This document shows positions 43,191 through 52,246 of a stretch of 64,000 bases of DNA, one piece after another; positions within the stretch are counted from its first letter, which is position 1; every line of letters starts with the position of its first letter. Source of the stretch: Bizionia argentinensis JUB59 (GTDB lineage Bacteria > Bacteroidota > Bacteroidia > Flavobacteriales > Flavobacteriaceae); the NCBI RefSeq assembly GCF_000224335.1, contig NZ_AFXZ01000002.1, forward strand, positions 248,001-312,000. The letters run 5' to 3'. The translations under genes and the position numbers were made by a program. The notes beneath the pieces were generated by a model. That model did not search any database. It saw only the letters and a list, made by a program, of their open reading frames with translations, and was not told the DNA's origin.

Positions 43191-44309
43191 ATGATACAAT
43201 TACAAGAAGTAAAAAACAAAAAAGACCTCAAAAACTTTGTAACGTTTCCTTTTTCGTTATATAAAGATTCTAAATACTGGGTACCACCTATTATTTCTGA
43301 TGAAGTTGCCACCTTAAGTGCGGATAAAAATCCCGCTTTTCAACATGCTGAAGCTCGGTACTTTTTGGCTTATAAAAACAAGCAAATTGTTGGTCGTGTT
43401 GCTGCTATTATAAATTGGACTGAAATTAATGAGCAGAAAGTTAAGAAAATGCGCTTCGGTTGGTTTGATACAATTAATGATGTTGACGTTTCAAAAGCGC
43501 TGTTAAATAAAGTCGCTGAAATTGGTAAAGAACATAAACTGGAATATATTGAAGGACCAGTAGGTTTTTCAAATTTAGATAAAAATGGCGCTTTAACCGA
43601 AGGGTTTGATCATATAGGAACAATGGCAACTTGGTACAATCATGCGTATTATATTGACCATTTGGAGCAATTAGGATATGAAACGGAGAAAGAATATATA
43701 GAAAGTAAGTTTTCATTCATAGACTTACCGGTTGAACGTTTTGTTAGAGCCAATGATATCATTTTAAAGCGATTTAAATTAAAAGCTGGCACTTTTACAA
43801 CTACTAAAGAAATTGTCCCACATTTGGACAGCATGTTCAATTTATTTAATAGATCTTATTCTAAATTATCCTCTTTCGTACCCATTTCTGATGCACAACG
43901 GGATTATTTCAAAAAGAAATTTATCAACTTTATCAATCCAGAGTTTATCAAATTTGTATTTGATGAACATGATAAAATGGTAGCATTTGCTATTGTATTA
44001 CCCTCGTTTTCTGAAGCATTACAAGAAACAAATGGCAAATTATTCCCCTTTGGGTTTTTAAAATTACTAAAAGCTAAAAAAACGAGTAAGACGGCGCTTT
44101 TCTACCTGATTGGTGTGGAACCACAATATCAAAATAAAGGAGTAACGGCTATTATTTTTAATGAGTTCCATAAATCCTTTACAAAATTCGGTGTTGAAAC
44201 CTGTATTCGTTTGCCAGAATTAGCAGACAATTTAGCGTCTCATCAAATATGGAAAGATTTCGATACCCGGATTATTAAACGCCGCAAAACATTTAAAAAA
44301 GTATTATAG
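43191..44309 (+). CDS. GNAT-fold protein of unknown substrate
   Basis: A 372-residue soluble protein. The first part (about 25-110) contains a GNAT-like core (ARYFLAYKNKQIVGRVAAI). The second half ends with FYLIGVEPQYQNKGVTAIIFNEFHKSF, the acetyl-CoA-binding type of segment. Such two-part proteins are frequent in Bacteroidota and I recall them mislabelled as GTP cyclohydrolase; there is no support for that here. It follows the barrel gene by 22 bases. Acceptor unknown. Confidence 0.78.
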   Translation: MIQLQEVKNKKDLKNFVTFPFSLYKDSKYWVPPIISDEVATLSADKNPAFQHAEARYFLAYKNKQIVGRVAAIINWTEINEQKVKKMRFGWFDTINDVDVSKALLNKVAEIGKEHKLEYIEGPVGFSNLDKNGALTEGFDHIGTMATWYNHAYYIDHLEQLGYETEKEYIESKFSFIDLPVERFVRANDIILKRFKLKAGTFTTTKEIVPHLDSMFNLFNRSYSKLSSFVPISDAQRDYFKKKFINFINPEFIKFVFDEHDKMVAFAIVLPSFSEALQETNGKLFPFGFLKLLKAKKTSKTALFYLIGVEPQYQNKGVTAIIFNEFHKSFTKFGVETCIRLPELADNLASHQIWKDFDTRIIKRRKTFKKVL

Positions 44310-44460
44310 TATTATAGTTTGTTCTATAAAAAAATTGAACTATTTGAGTCTAGACTAAAACTATAAGGCTTTGAACAAAATACAGCGGGTTACTCTTATA
44401 AAACGCATGTATTCCAAACGTACTTTAGTTTTAAATGAAGAACACGAATTATATAATGAC

Positions 44461-44496
44461 AAAAAGCCGATTTTAAATTAAAATCGGCTTTTTTAT
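44461..44496. terminator. bidirectional terminator
   Basis: A 15-bp stem AAAAAGCCGATTTTA / TAAAATCGGCTTTTT with a 3-base loop and a T-run. It lies between the forward GNAT-fold gene and the reverse aminotransferase-fold gene. The 150 bases before it hold nothing recognisable. Confidence 0.9.
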
Positions 44497-44514
44497 TATC
44501 TTAAAATTATAGAA

Positions 44515-45774
44515 TTACTTCTCCATTGCAGCTGTAACCGCCGCAGATAAACGCTTATAAGTTCCGTTTTCTAAACGGGTTCTAATAGCATCAAATGCAT
44601 CTAAAGTTACACTTACGTCTTCTAAAGTATGTGTTGCTGTTGGAATCATACGCAGCAATATTAATCCTTTAGGAATAACCGGATAAACTACAATAGAGCA
44701 GAAAATTCCGTAATTCTCACGTAAATCTTTTACTAAAGCCATGGCTTCAGGAATACTTCCTTTTAAATAAACCGGCGTTACACAACTTTGTGTAGTTCCA
44801 ATATCAAAACCGCGTTCTGTTAAACCAGATTGTAAAGCGTTAACTATTTTCCACAGATTTTCTTTCAGTTCTGGCATAGTACGCAACATATCTAAACGTT
44901 TTAGCGCACCAACAACTAATTGCATTTGCAAAGATTTTGCAAACATTTGTGAACGTAAGTTGTATTTTAAATAATCAATTATTTCTTTGTCAGCAGCAAT
45001 AAATGCACCCGTACTAGCCATAGATTTTGCGAAAGTTGCAAAATATACATCAATACCATCTTGAACACCTTGCTCCTCACCTGCTCCAGCTCCAGTAGCA
45101 CCAAGTGTACCAAAACCATGGGCATCGTCAACGAAGAATCTAAAATTATATTTCTTTTTTAATTCAACAATTTCTTTAAGTCGACCTTGTTCGCCACGCA
45201 TTCCAAAAACACCTTCTGAAATTACTAAAATACCACCGCCCGTTTGTTCAGCCATTTTAGTTGCACGCTCCAAGTTCTTTTCTAAACTTTCAACATCGTT
45301 GTGCTTATATGTAAAACGTTTACCCATATGTAAGCGTACACCGTCAATAATACAAGCGTGAGCATCCACATCATAAACAATAATATCATCTTTAGACACC
45401 AAAGCGTCTATAGTTGATACCATACCTTGGTAACCAAAATTTAATAAGTACGCTGCCTCTTTATTAACAAAAGCTGCTAATTCGGTTTGTAAAGTTTCGT
45501 GAAGTTCAGTGTGTCCAGACATCATACGCGCACCCATAGGGTATGCAGAACCGTAAGCTGCACCAGCTTCCGCATCTACTTTACGAACTTCTGGATGGTT
45601 AGCTAAACCTAAATAATCGTTTATACTCCATGTTACCACTTCTTTTCCTTGGAATTTCATACGATTAGAAATTTCACCTTCTAATTTTGGGAATACGAAA
45701 TAACCTTCGGCGTGGGAAGCCCATTTTCCTAGAGGCCCTTTATCTCTATAAATTTTATCAAATAAATCTCTCAT
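44515..45774 (-). CDS. alpha-oxoamine synthase, probable cysteate acyltransferase
   Basis: A 419-residue PLP enzyme of the alpha-oxoamine synthase family (KBL/BioF/serine palmitoyltransferase). DDAHG lies at 216-220 and the Schiff-base lysine in FATFAKSMASTG is Lys250. The family condenses an amino acid with an acyl thioester and loses CO2. The upstream neighbour on the same strand is a cysteine-synthase-like enzyme. In gliding flavobacteria, sulfonolipid (capnine) synthesis uses a cysteate synthase of that type plus a cysteate fatty-acyltransferase of this type, so I favour that role over glycine or serine use. The specificity is inference from context. A TAATTTCG box lies at 45801-45808. 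Confidence 0.82.
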   Translation of the reverse strand: MRDLFDKIYRDKGPLGKWASHAEGYFVFPKLEGEISNRMKFQGKEVVTWSINDYLGLANHPEVRKVDAEAGAAYGSAYPMGARMMSGHTELHETLQTELAAFVNKEAAYLLNFGYQGMVSTIDALVSKDDIIVYDVDAHACIIDGVRLHMGKRFTYKHNDVESLEKNLERATKMAEQTGGGILVISEGVFGMRGEQGRLKEIVELKKKYNFRFFVDDAHGFGTLGATGAGAGEEQGVQDGIDVYFATFAKSMASTGAFIAADKEIIDYLKYNLRSQMFAKSLQMQLVVGALKRLDMLRTMPELKENLWKIVNALQSGLTERGFDIGTTQSCVTPVYLKGSIPEAMALVKDLRENYGIFCSIVVYPVIPKGLILLRMIPTATHTLEDVSVTLDAFDAIRTRLENGTYKRLSAAVTAAMEK

Positions 45775-45800
45775 AAAGCTATTAATCTAGTTAGATACTG

Positions 45801-45808
45801 CGAAATTA
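45801..45808 (-). promoter_or_regulatory. -7 box variant for the alpha-oxoamine synthase
   Basis: TAATTTCG on the minus strand (one T to C change from TAnnTTTG), 26 bases upstream of ATG 45774. Confidence 0.4.
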
Positions 45809-45853
45809 GATATTTTAATCCTCACAGCATAATAATTTTACCTACTATTATTA

Positions 45854-45906
45854 ACAACAGATGATAGCTAACTCATTATTATGTAAAGTTAACTATCATC
45901 TGTTGT
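45854..45906. terminator. 20-bp inverted repeat between the putative sulfonolipid genes
   Basis: Arms 45854-45873 and 45887-45906 pair with a single mismatch around a 13-base AT-rich loop (19 of 20 pairs). It lies 13 bases after the stop of the cysteine-synthase-like gene. There is no T-run after it on the minus strand, so it may be a weak terminator, an RNA-stability stem or an attenuator rather than a classical terminator. Confidence 0.6.
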
Positions 45907-45919
45907 GTAAATTGATATA

Positions 45920-46957
45920 CTATGTAATTTTAACGTCCTCTTTTTCTTCTACTTTAAATGAATCTAAAAAGCCTTGATCATTCATCCATTTATCACTGTA
46001 TATTTTACTCATATAGCGGGATCCATGATCTGGAAAAATAACAACAATAACATCATTTTCATCAAATGTATTATCGTCATTTAGTTGTTTTATGGCTTGA
46101 ATAGCTGCGCCAGAAGTATAGCCAACGAATAATCCTTCAGTTTTAGCTATTTCGCGTGCAGTTAGCGCACTTTCTTCATCGGTTACTTTGATGAATTCAT
46201 CAATTAAGTCAAATTCGGTGGCAGTAGGAATTAAATTTTTACCCAAACCTTCAATACGGTATGGATAGATTTCTGCTTTATCGAACTCTCTGGTTTCATG
46301 ATATTTTTTTAATACCGAACCATAAGCATCAACACCTAAAATTTTGATATCAGGATTTTGTTCCTTTAAATATTTAGCAGTTCCAGAAATAGTTCCACCT
46401 GTTCCACTACAAGCAACTAAATGGGTGATTTTACCTTCTGTTTGATTCCAAATTTCTGGACCAGTTGAATGGTAGTGAGCATCCACATTTAAATCGTTAA
46501 AATATTGATTAATATAAATTGAACCTGGAGTTTCCTCATGCAGTCTTTTTGCGACTTCATAATAGGATTTCGGATCGTCCGCTGCCACATGAGCTGGACA
46601 AATATGAACTTCCGCTCCCATGGTTCTCAACATATCAATTTTATCTGGCGATGATTTTGAACTCACGGCTAAAATACACTTATAACCTTTTACAATGCTA
46701 ACCATAGCCAAACTAAAACCAGTATTACCCGAAGTGGTTTCTACAATAGTATCGCCCGGCTTTAAAAGACCTTGCTTTTCAGCTTGATCAATAATGTATA
46801 ATGCAATTCTATCTTTAGAAGAGTGGCCTGGATTAGAGGCTTCTAATTTTGCAAAGTACTTACCGCTAAAAGGTGCTGTAATTTTATTAAGTTTTATTAA
46901 TGGTGTATTCCCGATTAGGTCCAACACGTTATTGTAAACTTTGTTTTTGTGTCCCAT
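45920..46957 (-). CDS. cysteine-synthase-family PLP enzyme, probable cysteate synthase
   Basis: A 345-residue fold-type II PLP enzyme. NTPLIKLN is at the start. The PLP lysine is Lys48 in [11 protein letters not shown], the substrate-binding loop is TSGNTG (75-80), and the phosphate loop is SGTGGTISG near 187. It resembles cysteine synthases and cystathionine beta-synthases but lacks a CBS domain. Relatives that join sulfite to O-phosphoserine make cysteate, the sulfonolipid precursor. Being upstream of an alpha-oxoamine synthase on the same strand supports that role here, but ordinary cysteine synthesis cannot be excluded from the sequence. A TATTTTTG box (47011-47018) gives a leader of about 50 bases. 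Confidence 0.82.
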   Translation of the reverse strand: MGHKNKVYNNVLDLIGNTPLIKLNKITAPFSGKYFAKLEASNPGHSSKDRIALYIIDQAEKQGLLKPGDTIVETTSGNTGFSLAMVSIVKGYKCILAVSSKSSPDKIDMLRTMGAEVHICPAHVAADDPKSYYEVAKRLHEETPGSIYINQYFNDLNVDAHYHSTGPEIWNQTEGKITHLVACSGTGGTISGTAKYLKEQNPDIKILGVDAYGSVLKKYHETREFDKAEIYPYRIEGLGKNLIPTATEFDLIDEFIKVTDEESALTAREIAKTEGLFVGYTSGAAIQAIKQLNDDNTFDENDVIVVIFPDHGSRYMSKIYSDKWMNDQGFLDSFKVEEKEDVKIT

Positions 46958-47010
46958 ATTTGCTATTTAAGTAGCTCCATTTTTTAGGTGAAATGCAGCT
47001 TAAAACCCAG

Positions 47011-47018
47011 CAAAAATA
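47011..47018 (-). promoter_or_regulatory. TAnnTTTG -7 box for the cysteine-synthase-like gene
   Basis: TATTTTTG on the minus strand, 53 bases upstream of ATG 46957; a full consensus match just after the oligopeptidase stop. Confidence 0.5.
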
Positions 47019-47033
47019 CAATTTTTTTTTAAA

Positions 47034-49079
47034 CTATTGGCTAATACCCTCTAATTCCAGTAAAAAGGCATACTCTAAAGCTACTTCTTTTAAGCTTTCA
47101 AAACGTCCGGACGCACCACCATGACCAGTATGCATGTCCACTTGTAAAAGTAATTTATTCGTGTCTATTTTTAAGTCACGTAGCTTGGCAACCCATTTAG
47201 CCGGTTCCCAATATTGTACTTGCGAATCGTGAATTCCTGTTGTTACTAGCATGTTTGGATAAGCTTGTGCTTTCACATTATCATAAGGTGAGTAGGACTT
47301 AATATAATGATAGAAGGTTTCATTGTTTGGATTTCCCCATTCGTCATATTCTCCAGTTGTTAGCGGAATAGAATCGTCCAGCATGGTAGAAACCACATCT
47401 ACAAAAGGCACTGCTGCAACAACACCGTTATATAATTCCGGATTCATATTAACAATAACACCCATAAGTAATCCACCAGCCGAACCGCCATTTGCGTACA
47501 AATGCGCACTAGACGTATATTTTTGTTCTATTAAATACTTAGAGCAATCAATATAATCGTAAAAAGTATTTGCTTTTTTAAGAAGCTTTCCGTCTTCATA
47601 CCAACCGCGACCTAAATATTCGCCACCACGAATATGTGCAATAACATATATAAAACCGCGGTCTAATAAACTTAAGCGAATGGTAGAAAAATAAGGATCG
47701 ATAGTCATTCCATAGGAGCCATAAGCATATTGTAGCAACGGATTCTTACCATCCATTTTTAAGCCTTTTTTATATACAACCGACATAGGAATTTTCTCGC
47801 CATCACGCGCTGTTGCCCAAATCCGTTCTGATGTATAATTATCTTTATCGAAATCGCCTAAGACTTCTTGTTCTTTTAAAATGACGCGTTCCTTTGTTTT
47901 AAAACTATACTCAATTATTGAGCTTGGCGTGGTCATGCCATTATATCCATAGCGTAACACATCCGAATTAAATTCAGGATTGTTGCCTATGTACGCTGTG
48001 TATGTTTCACTATTAAAAGGTAAATAGTAATCTTCTTCTCCATTCCAGCTAATAATTCGTAATTTATTGAGGCCTTGCTCCCGTTCACTTAAAACATAAT
48101 AATCATGAAATATTTCAATGTCTTCTAATAGAACGTCTGATCTATGCGGAATAACATCTTCCCAGTTTGCTTTATTTGTAGCTGTTTCTAGCGTTTTTTG
48201 AAGCTTGAAATTTATTGCCTTGTCACTATTGGTAATAATATAGAACGTATTATTATAATGAGCAATAGCATATTCCAATCCACGCTCGCGCTCATGAAAA
48301 ATACGGAATTCTTGATCCGGTTTATCGGCAGATACTATACGATATTCTGAAGTTAACGTACTAGATGAACCAATAACAATAAATTTTCGTGACTTGGTTT
48401 TATAAACAAAAGCGTTAAATGTTTCGTCGTCTTCATGAAACACTTCAATATCTTCTGAAGCATCTTGATTTATTTTGTGTTTAAAAATTTTAGAAGAACG
48501 CAGCGTAACCGAGTCTTTTATTGAATAAAAAACTGTCTTGTTATCATTTGCCCAGGTACAACCACCTGTTGTGTTTTCAATTTTATGCGCTCGTAATTTT
48601 CCAGTTTTCAAATTTTTAATTTGAATAGTATATTGACGCCTGCTTACAGTATCTACGGAAAAAGCCGCCATAGAATTATCTGGACTGATAGAAATACCGC
48701 CTAATTTGAAGTATTTATGATCTTTTGCCATTTCATTACAATCGAACATCACTTCTTCCTCGGCTTCTAAAGATTCTTTTTTTCGGGTGTAAAAAGGATA
48801 ATCTTTTCCTGTTTCAAATCGTGTTATATACCAATAACCATTGTAAAAATAAGGCACCGATTCGTCATCTTCCTTAATACGGGCTTTCATTTCCTCAAAA
48901 AGCGATTCCTGAAACGCCTCTGTAGGCTTCATAACCTCCTCGGTATAGGTGTTTTCGGCATTTAAATAATCTATTACTTCGGTATCCTCACGGTCATTAA
49001 GCCAGAAATAATTATCTATACGTTCATCACCATGTGTAATTAATGATTCTGGAATTTTTTTTGCTATAGGTGGATTCAT
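47034..49079 (-). CDS. ptrB: oligopeptidase B (S9 prolyl-oligopeptidase family)
   Basis: A 681-residue cytosolic serine peptidase that cuts short peptides after basic residues. The N-terminal two thirds are a seven-bladed propeller, starting KIPESLITHGDERIDNYFWLNDR. The C-terminal hydrolase domain has YGSYGMTIDPYFS, HIRGGEYLGRGWYEDGK, the nucleophile GGSAGG near residue 525, an aspartate in TTGIHDSQVQYWEP and the histidine in DMHTGHGGASGR. These agree with PtrB rather than with prolyl oligopeptidase proper. There is no signal peptide. It is divergent from ybaB, with each gene having its own -7 box in the 87-base spacer. Confidence 0.93.
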   Translation of the reverse strand: MNPPIAKKIPESLITHGDERIDNYFWLNDREDTEVIDYLNAENTYTEEVMKPTEAFQESLFEEMKARIKEDDESVPYFYNGYWYITRFETGKDYPFYTRKKESLEAEEEVMFDCNEMAKDHKYFKLGGISISPDNSMAAFSVDTVSRRQYTIQIKNLKTGKLRAHKIENTTGGCTWANDNKTVFYSIKDSVTLRSSKIFKHKINQDASEDIEVFHEDDETFNAFVYKTKSRKFIVIGSSSTLTSEYRIVSADKPDQEFRIFHERERGLEYAIAHYNNTFYIITNSDKAINFKLQKTLETATNKANWEDVIPHRSDVLLEDIEIFHDYYVLSEREQGLNKLRIISWNGEEDYYLPFNSETYTAYIGNNPEFNSDVLRYGYNGMTTPSSIIEYSFKTKERVILKEQEVLGDFDKDNYTSERIWATARDGEKIPMSVVYKKGLKMDGKNPLLQYAYGSYGMTIDPYFSTIRLSLLDRGFIYVIAHIRGGEYLGRGWYEDGKLLKKANTFYDYIDCSKYLIEQKYTSSAHLYANGGSAGGLLMGVIVNMNPELYNGVVAAVPFVDVVSTMLDDSIPLTTGEYDEWGNPNNETFYHYIKSYSPYDNVKAQAYPNMLVTTGIHDSQVQYWEPAKWVAKLRDLKIDTNKLLLQVDMHTGHGGASGRFESLKEVALEYAFLLELEGISQ

Positions 49080-49115
49080 GAATTTTATTTTAAAAAAGTG
49101 CAGTTATTCAACGTG

Positions 49116-49123
49116 CAAAAATA
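49116..49123 (-). promoter_or_regulatory. TAnnTTTG -7 box for oligopeptidase B
   Basis: TATTTTTG on the minus strand, 37 bases upstream of ATG 49079. Confidence 0.55.
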
Positions 49124-49134
49124 GAAAATTTAAA

Positions 49135-49142
49135 TAGCTTTG
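49135..49142 (+). promoter_or_regulatory. TAnnTTTG -7 box for ybaB
   Basis: TAGCTTTG, full consensus. It overlaps an in-frame TTG that could be mistaken for the start; the true ATG is 24 bases further on at 49167. Confidence 0.55.
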
Positions 49143-49166
49143 TATTCAATAAAAAATGATAATATT

Positions 49167-49490
49167 ATGTTTGGAGATTTAATGGGAATGATGGGTAAAA
49201 TAAAGGAAACCCAAAAGAAAGTTGAAGAAACAAAAGCGCGTTTAAATACAGTTCTACTAGATGAATCGAGTTCTGATGGTAAACTGAAAATTACCATCAC
49301 AGCTAATAGAACCATAAAAGATATTAGTATTGATGAGTCGCTTTTAGCAGATAAAGAAGCTTTAGAAGACTATTTATTAATGACTTTAAATAAAGCTATT
49401 GGACGCGCCTCCGAAGTTCATGAAACCGAAATTGGTGCTGTTGCTAAAGATGGGATGCCAAATATTCCTGGAATGGATATGTTTAAATAG
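49167..49490 (+). CDS. ybaB: YbaB/EbfC nucleoid-associated protein
   Basis: A 107-residue DNA-binding protein that forms tweezer-like dimers and coats the nucleoid. It starts [21 protein letters not shown], the conserved helix, followed by the beta part ([18 protein letters not shown]) and a C-terminal helix ending near the glycine/methionine-rich tail ([11 protein letters not shown]). The upstream in-frame TTG at 49140 lies within the promoter box, so ATG 49167 is taken. It is usually beside recR/dnaX in other phyla; here it is next to oligopeptidase B. Confidence 0.92.
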   Translation: MFGDLMGMMGKIKETQKKVEETKARLNTVLLDESSSDGKLKITITANRTIKDISIDESLLADKEALEDYLLMTLNKAIGRASEVHETEIGAVAKDGMPNIPGMDMFK

Positions 49491-49500
49491 TTGTTAGAAA

Positions 49501-49542
49501 TGTAATTTCTGATTTCATGCAATAGTTTAATCAGAAATTACA
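49501..49542. terminator. AT-rich hairpin between convergent genes
   Basis: A perfect 14-bp stem TGTAATTTCTGATT / AATCAGAAATTACA with a 14-base loop. It lies between ybaB and the reverse threonine-aldolase gene. The T-run is weak but the placement fits a shared terminator. Confidence 0.6.
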
Positions 49543-49581
49543 ATTTAATAAATTATTTATGCCTAGATTCTCTTACCACCA

Positions 49582-50607
49582 TTACAGTTTAACGTTTCTC
49601 AAAACCGTTAAAAAATAATCATGCATGGCATCGGTATAATCTAAATGTGTAACAATACGGAGTTTTCCACTTCCCATAGAACTTAAACGAATACCTTTTT
49701 CTTCAAAATGGTTAAAAAAAGCATGTTCTTTCTTCTTTTCAGCTAATTCGAATATAATGATATTGGTTTCAACAGGTTCTACTTTATTTATAAATGACAA
49801 GGATTTTAAAACAGTTTCAATCTCCTTCGCTTTTTCATGATCTTCAGCCAAACGTGCTACATGATTATCTAAAGCATATAAACCAGCTGCGGCCAAATAA
49901 CCGACTTGACGCATACCACCACCTAAAATTTTACGGATTCGGATGGCATTTTGCATGATGTGCTCGTCACCAATTAATACAGAACCAACGGGGCAACCCA
50001 ATCCTTTACTTAAACAAACTGAAATCGTATCGAATATACCACCATAATCTTTAGCTGTTTCATTTTTAGCTACCAATGCGTTCCATAAGCGGGCACCATC
50101 TAAATGAAACCCTAATTGATTATCGTCACAAACAGTTCGGATTTTTTGGAGTTCTTCAAAATCCCAACAGGAACCTCCTCCTCTATTCGCTGTATTTTCA
50201 ACTTCTACGAGTTTCGTTAATGGACTATGATAAAAATCTGGTGGATTAATGGCATCCAAAACGTCTTCTGCTGTAAACATTCCACGATTACCAGCTACCA
50301 ATTTACACGAAACACCACTATTAAAGGATACGCCGCCACCTTCGTAATGGTAAATATGGGCGTCTTTATCGCAAATAATCTGATCTCCAGGATTAGTATG
50401 TAACTTTATGGCCGTTTGATTTGCCATTGTTCCAGTAGGAAAAAATAAGGCTTTTGGCTTTCCAAAAAGCTTGGCAAGTCTTTCCTCTAAAGCATTTACG
50501 GTTTCATCCTCCTTATATACATCGTCGCCAACTTTGGCAGACATCATGGCGTCTAACATGCCTTCTGTGGGTTTGGTAACAGTATCACTTCGTAAGTCAA
50601 TTTTCAT
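49582..50607 (-). CDS. ltaE: threonine aldolase (GntG-type PLP aldolase)
   Basis: A 341-residue fold-type I PLP enzyme that splits threonine or allo-threonine to glycine and acetaldehyde. It starts IDLRSDTVTKPTEGML. The PLP pocket includes HLDGAR at 168-173 and the Schiff-base Lys201 in SVCLSKGLGCPVGS; MRQVGYLAAAGLYAL follows. Length and motifs match low-specificity L-threonine aldolases. A weak TAATTTTA box lies at 50630-50637 on this strand. It is divergent from prfB. Confidence 0.92.
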   Translation of the reverse strand: MKIDLRSDTVTKPTEGMLDAMMSAKVGDDVYKEDETVNALEERLAKLFGKPKALFFPTGTMANQTAIKLHTNPGDQIICDKDAHIYHYEGGGVSFNSGVSCKLVAGNRGMFTAEDVLDAINPPDFYHSPLTKLVEVENTANRGGGSCWDFEELQKIRTVCDDNQLGFHLDGARLWNALVAKNETAKDYGGIFDTISVCLSKGLGCPVGSVLIGDEHIMQNAIRIRKILGGGMRQVGYLAAAGLYALDNHVARLAEDHEKAKEIETVLKSLSFINKVEPVETNIIIFELAEKKKEHAFFNHFEEKGIRLSSMGSGKLRIVTHLDYTDAMHDYFLTVLRNVKL

Positions 50608-50672
50608 ATAACAGCAATTAAGTTTGGTCTAAAATTAATTCATTTTAAGTTTTCTGTTGACTGTTTTAATTA

Positions 50673-50680
50673 TATTTTTG
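50673..50680 (+). promoter_or_regulatory. TAnnTTTG -7 box for prfB
   Basis: TATTTTTG, full consensus, 16 bases before ATG 50697. It supports initiation upstream of the frameshift site. Confidence 0.55.
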
Positions 50681-50696
50681 TTAAAATTTATAACCT

Positions 50697-51807
50697 ATGA
50701 TTACTTCAGATCAAATTAAAGATCTCAAAACCCGCCTAGACAAACTTAGGCACTATCTTTGACGTTGATGCCAAACTAATTGAAATTCAAAACGAAGAAG
50801 AGCAAACCTTCTCCCCAGATTTCTGGAATGACTCTAAAGCAGCCGAAGCGATTATGCAATCCCTTCAAGCAAAAAAGAAATGGGTTTCTGAATATGAAGC
50901 TGGCATAACACTTCATGACGATTTAGAAGTTATTTACGAGTTTTATAAAGAAGATGAAGCAACAGCCGAGGATGTTCAAAATCGGTTTAATGAATGCCAA
51001 ACGCTTATTGAAGATTTAGAGTTTAAAAATATGCTTTCGGAAGAAGGTGATAGTTTAAGCGCTGTTTTACAAATTACATCAGGAGCTGGTGGAACCGAGT
51101 CTTGCGACTGGGCCAGCATGCTTATGCGTATGTATTTAATGTATGCTGAAAAAAGCGGATTTAAAGTAAAAGAACTAAACTACCAAGAAGGTGATGTAGC
51201 CGGTATAAAAACAGTGACACTGGAAATTGAAGGAGATTTTGCCTTTGGTTGGTTAAAAGGTGAAAATGGCGTGCACAGATTGGTACGTATTTCCCCATTT
51301 GATAGTAATGCCAAGCGTCATACCAGCTTTGCTTCGGTTTATGTATATCCTTTGGTGGATGATACTATTGAAATTGACATTAATCCAGCAGATATTGAAA
51401 TAACAACGTCGCGATCTGGTGGTGCTGGTGGTCAGAATGTGAATAAAGTTGAAACAAAAGTCCAATTAGTTCATAAACCAACTGGAATTCAAATTTCTTG
51501 TAGTGAAACACGCTCGCAGCACGATAACCGATCGCGTGCTATGCAGATGTTAAGATCGCAGTTATATGAAATTGAACTTCAAAAACAACTCGCCCAACGT
51601 GAGGATATCGAATCCGATAAAATGAAAATTGAATGGGGAAGTCAAATTCGTAATTACGTGATGCATCCTTATAAATTGGTGAAAGATGTAAGAACAGCCC
51701 ATGAAACCGGAAATGTAGATGATGTTATGGACGGTGAAATTCAACCTTTTCTAAAAGCATATTTAATGATGATGGGCCAAAAAACAGAGGATTCCAGCCA
51801 GCTTTAA
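50697..51807 (+). CDS. prfB: peptide chain release factor 2 with programmed +1 frameshift
   Basis: Translation starts at ATG 50697 and meets an in-frame TGA at 50760-50762 after 21 codons. Shifting +1 at CTT-TGA-C continues without a break to TAA 51805, giving about 369 residues, the normal RF2 length. The slip site reads TATCTTTGAC as in E. coli, with an AGG nine bases before the TGA. The product shows the RF2 codon-recognition tripeptide in [11 protein letters not shown] and the peptidyl-hydrolysis motif [16 protein letters not shown]2 reads UGA and UAA, so low RF2 favours the shift: autoregulation. This is not a pseudogene. Confidence 0.97.
50748..50764 (+). promoter_or_regulatory. prfB recoding site
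   Basis: AGG, CAC, TAT, CTT, TGA, C. The slippery CTT and TGA-C context equals the E. coli site. The Shine-Dalgarno-like stimulator is reduced to AGG with a 6-base gap to CTT, compared with AGGGGG with a 3-base gap in E. coli. Confidence 0.93.
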
Positions 51808-51827
51808 ACTTTTTAAAACTTATAATT

Positions 51828-52169
51828 ATGATAACAATATATCACAACAATCGCTGTAGTAAATCTCGCAGTGGATTAGAAATTGTAGAAAATTCAGGCA
51901 AACCTTTCGAGGTGAAAAAATATTTAGAAGATGTTCCTTCCGAAGAAGAATTAAAAAACATCATTTCTTTGTTAAAAATTGAACCTATAGAGTTGGTTCG
52001 GAAAAATGAAGTAATTTGGAAAGAAAACTATAAAGGAAAGGTGTTATCGGATGCTGAAATAATTTCAGCTATGATTCAAAACCCAAAATTAATTGAAAGA
52101 CCAATTGTAGTAAATGGTAATCAAGCTATAATTGGTAGACCACAAGAAAAAATATTAGAAATTCTATAA
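51828..52169 (+). CDS. arsC: ArsC-family (glutaredoxin-type arsenate reductase / Spx-like) protein
   Basis: A 113-residue thioredoxin-like protein. The active-site Cys10 is in HNNRCSKSRSGLE. The ELVRKNE segment follows, and the conserved LIERPIVVNGNQAIIGRP near 88-105 carries the arginine of the ArsC family. These enzymes reduce arsenate with glutaredoxin, although many chromosomal members are of the YffB type with unclear substrates. No ars operon genes are near, so the arsenate label is tentative. It starts 20 bases after prfB and is closed by the terminator at 52178. Confidence 0.87.
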   Translation: MITIYHNNRCSKSRSGLEIVENSGKPFEVKKYLEDVPSEEELKNIISLLKIEPIELVRKNEVIWKENYKGKVLSDAEIISAMIQNPKLIERPIVVNGNQAIIGRPQEKILEIL

Positions 52170-52177
52170 TCTTACAC

Positions 52178-52206
52178 GCTTCAGTTGTTACAATTGAAGC
52201 TTTTTT
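52178..52206 (+). terminator. Rho-independent terminator
   Basis: A 9-bp stem GCTTCAGTT / AATTGAAGC with one G-T wobble, loop GTTAC, then six T. It ends the prfB-arsC unit. Confidence 0.8.
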
Positions 52207-52246
52207 ATTTAACAAATCTTTAACCAAACACCACTAAACCAAGTAC

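Noticed and set aside
49140-49166. TTG start for ybaB giving a longer product
   Set aside because: It overlaps the TAGCTTTG promoter box, and the family starts at [11 protein letters not shown].
50697-50853. In-frame TGA in prfB considered as a disabling mutation
   Set aside because: The CTT-TGA-C site is the standard RF2 recoding signal and the downstream frame is intact to the normal end.
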